In this document: in pieces, positions 56,504 to 64,000 of the stretch
How the letters are laid out: the number at the start of each line of letters is the position of its first letter
Numbering within the stretch: the stretch's first letter is position 1
Notes under the pieces: generated by a model
What the model was told of the DNA's origin: nothing
Seen by the model: the letters and a program-made list of their open reading frames with translations, nothing else
Database searches by the model: none
Translations under genes and position numbers: made by a program
Assembly: GCA_049347715.1 (NCBI GenBank)
Contig: CP186339.1
Location: 1,178,001-1,242,000, forward strand
Direction: 5' to 3'
Origin: Thalassotalea_B piscium_A
GTDB lineage: Bacteria; Pseudomonadota; Gammaproteobacteria; Enterobacterales; Alteromonadaceae
DNA length: 64,000 nucleotides

Positions 56504-57541
56504 ATGAATTATACCCTCCAAGATATTGCTGATAAAATTGGCGCTTCCGTCCATGGCGACAAAAATTGCCCGATTGATAAACTCTCAACACTCGCTGATG
56601 CAACTACCGGGCATATAGCCTTTCTCTCTAATAGTAAATATAAGTCCCAGTTAGCAGACACGAAAGCAAGCGCTGTTATTATCAGTGAAGATTGTCTCGC
56701 AGTTTGTCCAACTAATGCGTTAGTGATGAAAAACCCTTATATTGGTTATGCAATGGTGGCGCAGTTATTAGATAGCACACCTAAACCTGCTGATACCATT
56801 CATCAGAGTGCCGTGCTTGATGCGAGTGCCACCCTAGGAAACAACGTTACAATAGGAGCAAATGCCGTTATCGAAGCTGGAGCGAAGCTTGGTGATAACG
56901 TTAGTATAGGCGCAGGCTGCTTTATTGGTAAGAATGCTATCATAGGTATGAACACCGCATTATGGGCGAATGTCAGTGTTTATCATCAAGTTGAAATCGG
57001 TCAAAATTGTCTCATTCAAGCCAATACAGTTATTGGCTCTGATGGTTTTGGTTATGCAAATGACAAAGGTCGCTGGGTTAAAATCCCACAACTAGGTACT
57101 GTTATCATTGGCGACAACGTTGAAATTGGTGCAAGTACTACAATAGATCGTGGTGCATTAGGTAATACTATTATTCATGACGGTGTTATTTTAGATAATC
57201 AAATACAAATCGCTCACAATGTAGAAGTTGGCTCAGGTACTGCTATTGCAGCATGTAGTGTTATAGCTGGAAGTACCAAACTCGGTGAACATTGTACTGT
57301 TGCTGGTTTAGTTGGTATCAATGGGCATATTGAAATTACAGACAATTGTATGTTCACTGGCATGACTATGGTGACTAAATCAATTAAGCAAGCTGGGGTT
57401 TATTCTTCCGGTATGCCTTGCGCTCCGAATAAAGAATGGCATAAAAATAACGCCAGAATTAGGAAATTAGACGTGGTTAATGTTAAAATAAAAGCACTCG
57501 AACAAGCACTTAATGAACTTAAGTCTAAAGTTAATAATTAA
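56504..57541 (+). CDS. lpxD: UDP-3-O-acyl-glucosamine N-acyltransferase
   Basis: 345 residues. An N-terminal uridine-binding domain is followed by hexapeptide repeats (left-handed beta helix) and a C-terminal helix. HNVEVGSGTAIAAC contains the likely catalytic His region. Third step of lipid A synthesis. Confidence 0.96.
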   Translation: MNYTLQDIADKIGASVHGDKNCPIDKLSTLADATTGHIAFLSNSKYKSQLADTKASAVIISEDCLAVCPTNALVMKNPYIGYAMVAQLLDSTPKPADTIHQSAVLDASATLGNNVTIGANAVIEAGAKLGDNVSIGAGCFIGKNAIIGMNTALWANVSVYHQVEIGQNCLIQANTVIGSDGFGYANDKGRWVKIPQLGTVIIGDNVEIGASTTIDRGALGNTIIHDGVILDNQIQIAHNVEVGSGTAIAACSVIAGSTKLGEHCTVAGLVGINGHIEITDNCMFTGMTMVTKSIKQAGVYSSGMPCAPNKEWHKNNARIRKLDVVNVKIKALEQALNELKSKVNN

Positions 57542-57566
57542 TTTCTGAATCTTTAAGGAACGACAA

Positions 57567-58019
57567 TTGGATTTACAAAAAAATGCAATGAGTGTTGAAG
57601 AAATTCAAAAACTTATACCACATCGCTACCCAATGCTTTTAGTTGATCGTGTATTGGATTATCAGCCAGGAAAATGGTTACATGGTATTAAAAATATCAC
57701 AGTAAACGAACCTGTTTTTACTGGACACTTTCCTGAACTTGCTATATTTCCAGGGGTTTTGATTTTAGAAAGTTTAGCGCAAGCGACTGGTATTTTAGGT
57801 TTTAAAACAACTGAAGATCGTAGTACAGATGAAATGTATTTGTTCGCTTCAATAGATAATGCCAAGTTTAAACATCCTGTTGTACCTGGAGATACCATGC
57901 ATCTACATGTCGAATTCCTAAAAGAACGTCGTAATATGTGGAAGTTTTATGGTGAAGCTAAAGTTGATGGCAAAGTGGTTTGCTCAGCTGATTTAATGTG
58001 CGCTAGACGCAAGCTATAA
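57567..58019 (+). CDS. fabZ: 3-hydroxyacyl-ACP dehydratase FabZ
   Basis: 150 residues, hot-dog fold. The His in TGHFPELAIFPGVLILESLA and the Glu at its end form the active site. The start is TTG 57567 with AAGGAA upstream; an in-frame ATG (MSVEEIQKLIPHRYP) seven codons later is an alternative. Between lpxD and lpxA as in E. coli. Confidence 0.95.
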   Translation: MDLQKNAMSVEEIQKLIPHRYPMLLVDRVLDYQPGKWLHGIKNITVNEPVFTGHFPELAIFPGVLILESLAQATGILGFKTTEDRSTDEMYLFASIDNAKFKHPVVPGDTMHLHVEFLKERRNMWKFYGEAKVDGKVVCSADLMCARRKL

Positions 58020-58035
58020 GCAGAGGTTAATAGAT

Positions 58036-58806
58036 TTGATCCACGAACAAGCAATAATAGAAGCGGGTGCACAAATTGGCAAAAATGTCACCATAGGTCC
58101 TTGGACGTATATTAGCAAGGATGTTGTTATTGGTGATAACTGCCATATTAGTTCCAATGTGGTAATTAATGGCCCTACACGCATGGGAAAAGGTAATCGT
58201 ATTTTTCAATTTGCTTCTATTGGTGAAGATTGTCAAGATCTCAAATATGCAGGTGAAGCGACAGAATTAGTGATTGGAGATAATAATACCTTTCGTGAAT
58301 GTTGTACTGTCCACCGAGGTACTGTGCAAGATAAAGGATTAACATCTATCGGGTCTAATAATTTATTTATGGCCTATACCCATATCGCGCATGATTGTGT
58401 TGTTGGTGATAATTGTATTATGGCCAACAATGCCTCTATTGCAGGGCACGTGCATGTTGGTGACTATGCTATTTTAGGTGGGATGAGTGGTATTCATCAG
58501 TTTTGTCACGTTGGTGCGCATAGCTTTGTCGCAGCAAATAGCTTAGTTGTTAAAGATGTTCCTCCTTATATTATGGCTGCTGGTGACGGAGCTAAACCGT
58601 TTGGATTAAACAGCGAAGGCCTTAAACGCCGAGGTTTTAGCGCTGAAGCGATTTCCACGATCAAAAAAGCATATCGCATTCTTTACCGCCAAAGTCTTAC
58701 TATAGATGATGCTTTAGAAAAAATAAGCCATGAAATAACACAGAGTGAAGAACTTGTGTTATTTACTGATTTTGTTAAATCATCAAGTAGAGGCATTATT
58801 CGCTAA
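58036..58806 (+). CDS. lpxA: UDP-N-acetylglucosamine acyltransferase
   Basis: 256 residues, first step of lipid A synthesis. Hexapeptide repeats with the catalytic H119 in HIAHDC (E. coli H125). Start is TTG 58036 after AGAGG. It lies 16 bases after fabZ. Confidence 0.96.
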   Translation: MIHEQAIIEAGAQIGKNVTIGPWTYISKDVVIGDNCHISSNVVINGPTRMGKGNRIFQFASIGEDCQDLKYAGEATELVIGDNNTFRECCTVHRGTVQDKGLTSIGSNNLFMAYTHIAHDCVVGDNCIMANNASIAGHVHVGDYAILGGMSGIHQFCHVGAHSFVAANSLVVKDVPPYIMAAGDGAKPFGLNSEGLKRRGFSAEAISTIKKAYRILYRQSLTIDDALEKISHEITQSEELVLFTDFVKSSSRGIIR

Positions 58807-58812
58807 TTCCTT

Positions 58813-59982
58813 ATGAACGATGAACTTCTTGCTGCAACTGACCTAAATACTACACCCGCGCTATCATTTGCTATTGTTGTTGGAGAGCATTCTGGGGATA
58901 CCCTTGGAGCTGGTTTAATGTCTGAGCTTCAAAAACATTATCCAAATGCTCAGTTTATTGGTATTGGCGGCCCTAAAATGTTGGCGCTAGGATTTGAAAG
59001 TTTATTTTCTATGGAAGAACTTTCTGTTATGGGGCTGGTGGAAGTGTTAGGGCGTATTCGGCGTTTACTTCATATCCGAAAATCTGTAACACAATACTTC
59101 GTTGAACATCGTCCTGATGTTTTTATTGGTATTGATGCCCCTGACTTTAATCTAAATTTAGAAGAAAAGCTTAAGAAAGCAGGTATCAAAACTGTTCACT
59201 ACGTGAGCCCTTCAGTGTGGGCTTGGCGTGAGAAACGTGTCTTCAAAATTGAAAAAGCAACACATATGGTGTTATCGCTCTTACCGTTTGAAAAACAGTT
59301 TTATGATAAACACCATGTACCATGTACTTTTGTTGGTCATCCTTTAGCTGACGACATACCTTTATCTTCAAGTAAGGAAGATGCAAGAAAGGCTTTATCA
59401 CTTCCTTTGCAAGCGAAAATAGTAGCTTTAATGCCAGGTAGTCGAGGAGGTGAATTAGAACGCTTAGTACCTCCTTTTTTGGCGAGCGCTCAAGAGTTAA
59501 TAGCCCAAGACAGTGACCTAGTTTTTGTAGTTCCTATGATAAGTGATAAACGCGCTCAACAATTTAATCATTTAAAGCAAACATTAGCTCCTAACCTCCC
59601 CGTAACCGTCATTACAGGGGAAACCCAAACAGTAATGGCTGCAAGTGATTGTTTATTAATGGCTTCAGGTACAGTTACCTTAGAAGCAGCTTTAATTAAA
59701 CGCCCTATGGTCATTTGCTATAAGTTTAATTTTTTAACTTATTGCTTGGCGAAATGGTTAGTTAAATTACAATGGTTTTCATTGCCAAATTTATTAGCAA
59801 ATAAGACCTTAGTGCCTGAATTATTGCAAGATGAAGTTGAGCCTGCCTCAATAGTGCCACTGATTAAAGAGCGACTGTATCAAGATCAAGAAAATTTAAC
59901 GCAAGCATTTACGGATATTCACCTTCAATTGAAACAAAATGCGAGTGAAAAAGCGGCCAACGCGATAATAGAGTTGTTATAA
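58813..59982 (+). CDS. lpxB: Lipid-A-disaccharide synthase
   Basis: 389 residues, GT-B-like glycosyltransferase. SFAIVVGEHSGDTLGAGLM is the family N-terminus. SPSVWAWREKRV and LMPGSRGGELERL are further signatures. It is 6 bases after lpxA and 1 base before rnhB, in one operon. Confidence 0.96.
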   Translation: MNDELLAATDLNTTPALSFAIVVGEHSGDTLGAGLMSELQKHYPNAQFIGIGGPKMLALGFESLFSMEELSVMGLVEVLGRIRRLLHIRKSVTQYFVEHRPDVFIGIDAPDFNLNLEEKLKKAGIKTVHYVSPSVWAWREKRVFKIEKATHMVLSLLPFEKQFYDKHHVPCTFVGHPLADDIPLSSSKEDARKALSLPLQAKIVALMPGSRGGELERLVPPFLASAQELIAQDSDLVFVVPMISDKRAQQFNHLKQTLAPNLPVTVITGETQTVMAASDCLLMASGTVTLEAALIKRPMVICYKFNFLTYCLAKWLVKLQWFSLPNLLANKTLVPELLQDEVEPASIVPLIKERLYQDQENLTQAFTDIHLQLKQNASEKAANAIIELL

Positions 59983-59983
59983 C

Positions 59984-60610
59984 ATGGTAAAAGTTAAAAA
60001 AGTATTTCCTCCCTTTGAGTATCCTATTGCGTATTGTATTGCTGGCGTAGATGAAGTTGGGCGAGGTCCATTGGTTGGTGATGTGGTGACGGCAGCAGTA
60101 ATACTTGACGCTGAAAATCCGATAGAAGGGTTGATGGATTCGAAAAAATTATCCGAAAAAAAACGTGCAGTGTTTTTTGATATTATTAAAGAAAAAGCAA
60201 TCGCTTGGTCTATCGGTCGAGCAAGTCCCGAAGAAATTGATACCTTAAATATATTACATGCCACTATGTTGGCTATGCAACGAGCAGTTCAAGGGTTAAA
60301 CGTTGTGCCTGATTTTGTTTTAGTTGATGGCAATCGCACACCAACTTTTGGTACAGAGCAAGGCATTATACCCAGTCAAGCCATAGTGAAAGGTGATGAC
60401 AGAGTTGCTGAAATTAGTGCAGCGTCTATTTTAGCAAAAGTTGTCCGTGATAATGAAATGATCGCTTTAGATAAATTATACCCAGAATATGGTTTTGCTC
60501 AACATAAAGGGTATCCAACGAAACTTCATTTGGAAAAAATCGCACAGTATGGTGTACTAGACTGTTATCGTAAAAGCTTCAAACCTGTCGCAGCAATTGT
60601 TAATCAATAG
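59984..60610 (+). CDS. rnhB: Ribonuclease HII
   Basis: 208 residues. GVDEVGRGPLVGDVV supplies the Asp-Glu of the DEDD site, and VLVDGNRTP another Asp. Removes ribonucleotides from DNA. Between lpxB and dnaE as in E. coli. Confidence 0.96.
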   Translation: MVKVKKVFPPFEYPIAYCIAGVDEVGRGPLVGDVVTAAVILDAENPIEGLMDSKKLSEKKRAVFFDIIKEKAIAWSIGRASPEEIDTLNILHATMLAMQRAVQGLNVVPDFVLVDGNRTPTFGTEQGIIPSQAIVKGDDRVAEISAASILAKVVRDNEMIALDKLYPEYGFAQHKGYPTKLHLEKIAQYGVLDCYRKSFKPVAAIVNQ

Positions 60611-60622
60611 AGTTATTAAAAA

Positions 60623-63600
60623 ATGTCAGAAGTAGCGCCAACAAACGATCAAATAATAGAGGCGACGACTCCCCCTAAGTTTATCCATTTAAGGGTGCAT
60701 AGTGACTTTTCAATGTCTGACGGCTTGAATAAAGTCAAACCCATTATCGCTAGAGCTGCCGATCTTAAAATGCCCGCGATCGCATTAACTGACCAAACAA
60801 ACTTATGTGGGTTGGTGAAGTTTTATCATGCAAGCCATGGTGCGGGAATTAAACCTATTATCGGTACGGATTTTTGGGTTAGAAGTGATGAATTAAAAGA
60901 TGAGTTATTTCGTCTTGTTGTTATTGCGACAAATAATGTTGGTTATAAAAACTTAACTGAATTAATTTCAAAAGCATACTTACGAGGCCATGTTCAAGGT
61001 CGCGCTGTTATTGATAAAGCATGGCTTATTGAATATGCCCCTGGCTTAATTTTATTATCGGGTGGACGCGAAGGAGATATAGGTAAAGCCCTCATTAAAG
61101 GAAATAATGACCTTGTTAATGAGATGGTTAGCTTTTACCAGAATTATTTTCATGATTGTTTCTATCTTGAATTAATAAGAACAGGTAGAGACAACGAAGA
61201 ACGCTATCTACATCTAGCGGTTGACTTAGCTGAGCAAGTACAATTACCTGTGGTTGCCACCAATGAAGTTGTTTTTTTATCTGAAGATCTTTTTGAAGCC
61301 CATGAAATTCGTGTAGCTATCCATGATGGCTATACTTTAGATGATAAACGTCGTCCTAAAAAATATAGTCCACAACAATATCTGCGTACTGAACAAGAAA
61401 TGCTTGATCTGTTCGCCGATATTCCTGAAGCGCTAGACAATAGTGTTGAAATAGCAAAACGCTGTAATGTAACTGTACGTCTTGGTGAATATGTTTTACC
61501 TGAATTCCCGACGAACGGTATGAGTATCGAAGATTACTTAGTTAAAGTTTCTGAAGAAGGGCTAGAAGAACGTTTAGAATTTTTATTCGATAAAAATGCG
61601 CCTGATTTTGCTGAAAAACGTAAACCCTATGATGAACGCCTCGCTATAGAGTTAGAAGTTGTCAATAAGATGGGGTTCCCCGGCTACTTTCTAATCGTGA
61701 TGGAATTCATCCAATGGAGTAAAGATAACAATATTCCTGTAGGCCCTGGCCGAGGGTCAGGTGCGGGTTCTCTTGTTGCCTATGCGCAAAAAATCACAGA
61801 TCTTGACCCGTTAGAATACGATTTGTTATTCGAACGTTTTCTAAACCCTGAACGGGTGTCTATGCCTGATTTTGATATCGATTTCTGTATGGATCGTCGT
61901 GATGAGGTGATTGATCATGTGGCGGAGCTTTATGGTCGAGATGCTGTTTCACAGATCATCACTTTTGGTACTATGGCGGCCAAAGCCGTTATTCGAGACG
62001 TAGGGCGGGTGTTAGGTCACCCCTATGGCTTTGTTGATCGTATATCTAAACTTATTCCTGGAGATCCAGGAATGACCTTAGCGAAAGCGTTTGAAATAGA
62101 GCCTAAATTACCAGAAGCTTACGAACAAGATTCTGAAGTACGTGATCTTATTGATATGTGCCGTATTTTAGAAGGCACTACGCGAAATGCCGGTAAACAT
62201 GCTGGCGGTGTTGTTATTTCCCCAACAACTATCACTGACTTTGCCCCTTTATATTGTGATGATGAAGGGAAAAACCCTGTTACCCAGTTTGATAAGAACG
62301 ATGTCGAAGACGCGGGCTTAGTTAAGTTTGACTTTTTAGGTCTGAGAACCCTAACAATATTGCAGTGGGCAATTGAGATTGCTGATGAAAAGCTATTAAA
62401 AGCGGGTAAAGAACCGATCAATATTGCTGCTATACCTTTAGATGATAAAAAGTCATTTACCATGTTGTTGAAATCACAAACTACAGCGGTATTTCAACTT
62501 GAATCTAGTGGTATGAAGTCCCTGATTGAAAAGTTAAAACCAGATTGTTTTGAAGATATTATCGCACTTGTGGCTTTGTTTAGACCTGGGCCTCTACAAT
62601 CGGGCATGGTTGATAACTTTATTGAACGTAAACATGGCCGTGAAGCCATTTCTTATCCAGATGAAAAGTGGCAGCATGAAGATTTAAAACCCATTCTTGA
62701 GCCAACTTACGGCATTATTTTGTACCAAGAACAGGTTATGCAAATAGCACAAGTTCTCGCGGGTTACACCCTAGGTGGTGCAGATATGCTTCGCCGAGCT
62801 ATGGGTAAGAAAAAACCAGAAGAAATGGCAAAGCAACGTCAAGGTTTCGAGCAAGGAGCTATAAACCGTGGAGTAGATGGCGAACTCGCCATGAGAATTT
62901 TCGATTTAGTTGAAAAATTTGCCGGTTACGGTTTTAACAAGTCTCACTCCGCTGCTTATGCTTTAGTGTCTTATCAAACCTTGTGGATGAAAGCCCATTT
63001 CCCTGCACCTTTTATGGCTGCTGTAATGTCTGCAGATATGGACAATACTGATAAAATCGTCACACTTGTTGATGAATGTAAAAATATGGGGATTGATCTG
63101 TTACCACCTGATGTTAATTGTGGCCAATATAAGTTTACGGTTAATGATCAAGATCAGATCGTTTACGGTATTGGCGCAGTTAAAGGTGTTGGAGAAGGGC
63201 CCATTGAAGCGATTATTGCCGCCCGTGAAAGTGGGGGGCCTTTTGTTGATTTATTTGATTTTTGTGCCCGTTTAGATTTGAAAAAAACCAATAAGCGAGT
63301 GTTAGAAAAGTTAATTAAATCAGGCGCTATGGATGCGCTAGGCCCTCAACATGAAAAAGGCCCGCATCGTGCTGCATTATTTGAAACCTTACCAGAGGCT
63401 ATCAAAGCGGCGGAACAACATGCGAAAGCACAAGCGTTAGGGCAAAATGATTTATTTGGTTTAATCAATGAAGAACCTGAAGATACCCGCCAAGCCTTTA
63501 AAGAAGTTACTCCTTGGCAAGAAGAAGTTTGGCTAGACGGAGAGAAAGAAACCCTTGGTCTGTATTTAACCGGCCATCCTATTGATCGTTATTTAAAAGA

Positions 63601-64000
63601 AATTAAAAAATATTCGACTGGACGTTTAGTGTCAATGCAGCCGACTGGAAAAGACCGCACTGCAACTGCTGTAGGTTTAGTTATAGGCGTACGGGTTTTA
63701 GTGAATAAACGTGGGCGACGTTGGGCATTAGTGACACTTGATGATAGAAGTGCACGAATGGATGTACGTTTTTTCCCCGACGACTACGACAGGTTTGCAG
63801 ATTTGTTGGTTAATGATGCTATTTTGGTCTGTAGCGGACAGGTCAGCTTTGATGATTACTCCGGTGGTATTACAATGACCGGTCGCGATATAATGACAAT
63901 TGCACAGGCAAGAGAAAATTATGTGACTTCGTTGGATATTCATGTTGAAAAATCAGCGATTTCACCAGACTTTGTTTCACAATTAGAGCAAACATTAGCA
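60623..64000 (+). CDS. dnaE: DNA polymerase III alpha subunit (3' end cut by window edge)
   Basis: ATG 60623 opens a frame to base 64000: 1126 codons of an expected roughly 1160. N-terminal PHP domain (HLRVHSDFSMSDGLNKVKP). The polymerase active site is in PDFDIDFCMDRRDEV with D418 and D420. The finger motif is LRRAMGKKKPEEM, followed by GYGFNKSHSAAYALVSYQT. The OB-fold region is near the end (GRRWALVTLDDRSARMDVRF). Only the last few dozen residues are missing. Confidence 0.97.
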   Translation, partial: MSEVAPTNDQIIEATTPPKFIHLRVHSDFSMSDGLNKVKPIIARAADLKMPAIALTDQTNLCGLVKFYHASHGAGIKPIIGTDFWVRSDELKDELFRLVVIATNNVGYKNLTELISKAYLRGHVQGRAVIDKAWLIEYAPGLILLSGGREGDIGKALIKGNNDLVNEMVSFYQNYFHDCFYLELIRTGRDNEERYLHLAVDLAEQVQLPVVATNEVVFLSEDLFEAHEIRVAIHDGYTLDDKRRPKKYSPQQYLRTEQEMLDLFADIPEALDNSVEIAKRCNVTVRLGEYVLPEFPTNGMSIEDYLVKVSEEGLEERLEFLFDKNAPDFAEKRKPYDERLAIELEVVNKMGFPGYFLIVMEFIQWSKDNNIPVGPGRGSGAGSLVAYAQKITDLDPLEYDLLFERFLNPERVSMPDFDIDFCMDRRDEVIDHVAELYGRDAVSQIITFGTMAAKAVIRDVGRVLGHPYGFVDRISKLIPGDPGMTLAKAFEIEPKLPEAYEQDSEVRDLIDMCRILEGTTRNAGKHAGGVVISPTTITDFAPLYCDDEGKNPVTQFDKNDVEDAGLVKFDFLGLRTLTILQWAIEIADEKLLKAGKEPINIAAIPLDDKKSFTMLLKSQTTAVFQLESSGMKSLIEKLKPDCFEDIIALVALFRPGPLQSGMVDNFIERKHGREAISYPDEKWQHEDLKPILEPTYGIILYQEQVMQIAQVLAGYTLGGADMLRRAMGKKKPEEMAKQRQGFEQGAINRGVDGELAMRIFDLVEKFAGYGFNKSHSAAYALVSYQTLWMKAHFPAPFMAAVMSADMDNTDKIVTLVDECKNMGIDLLPPDVNCGQYKFTVNDQDQIVYGIGAVKGVGEGPIEAIIAARESGGPFVDLFDFCARLDLKKTNKRVLEKLIKSGAMDALGPQHEKGPHRAALFETLPEAIKAAEQHAKAQALGQNDLFGLINEEPEDTRQAFKEVTPWQEEVWLDGEKETLGLYLTGHPIDRYLKEIKKYSTGRLVSMQPTGKDRTATAVGLVIGVRVLVNKRGRRWALVTLDDRSARMDVRFFPDDYDRFADLLVNDAILVCSGQVSFDDYSGGITMTGRDIMTIAQARENYVTSLDIHVEKSAISPDFVSQLEQTLA

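Overview
The window is a low-GC gammaproteobacterial chromosome segment. Protein sequences and gene order point to the Alteromonadales, most likely Colwellia or a close psychrophilic relative. Most of it is core housekeeping sequence whose neighbourhoods match those of E. coli. No prophage, insertion sequence or CRISPR array was seen.

Layout. 1-5.2 kb (minus strand): lnt, corC, ybeY, ybeZ/phoH-like and miaB, the usual lnt-miaB block. 5.3-8.5 kb: a beta-propeller membrane sensor and a small unknown protein, both minus strand and accessory. 8.75-9.9 kb: ubiF. 9.98-10.4 kb: a minus-strand tRNA operon (Met, Leu, Gln, Gln) with a strong promoter. 11-16.2 kb (minus): ychF, pth, rplY, prs, ispE, lolB. 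16.3-23.2 kb (plus): hemA-prfA-prmC-sirB2-sirB1-kdsA with an extra DUF819 permease gene before kdsA. 23.3-26.9 kb: a small secreted protein, a GcvA-type regulator, a hydrolase, ygdD and rlmM. 26.9-34.1 kb: NAD-type isocitrate dehydrogenase, a DUF3192 protein, xni, ppnN, a diguanylate cyclase, queF and syd. 34.1-39.2 kb: small proteins, a GNAT acetyltransferase, about 1 kb without genes, two tandem CsrB-type regulatory RNAs, and DUF3301/DUF3549 genes. 39.4-44.5 kb: truC, then dapD, glnD and map on the minus strand. 45.8-64 kb (plus): rpsB, tsf, pyrH, frr, uppS, cdsA, dxr, rseP, bamA, skp, lpxD, fabZ, lpxA, lpxB, rnhB and the first 1126 codons of dnaE, covering translation, phospholipid, isoprenoid and lipid A synthesis, and outer-membrane assembly.

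The most interesting content is at 36.86-37.85 kb. Two non-coding transcripts carry about 20 and 9 GGA motifs, and each ends in an intrinsic terminator. They have matching start regions, and a GacA/UvrY-type palindrome lies about 180 nt upstream of the first. They sit between syd and the DUF3549/truC genes, close to where E. coli keeps csrB. I read them as a duplicated CsrB pair that titrates CsrA.

A second striking pattern concerns quality. Ten small indels interrupt or displace idh, a DUF3192 gene, a diguanylate cyclase gene, queF, syd, a DUF3549 gene (twice), dapD (twice) and glnD, all between 27.9 and 41.4 kb. I found none in the rest of the window. Because dapD and other core genes are hit, local sequence error is the most likely explanation, but this is an inference.
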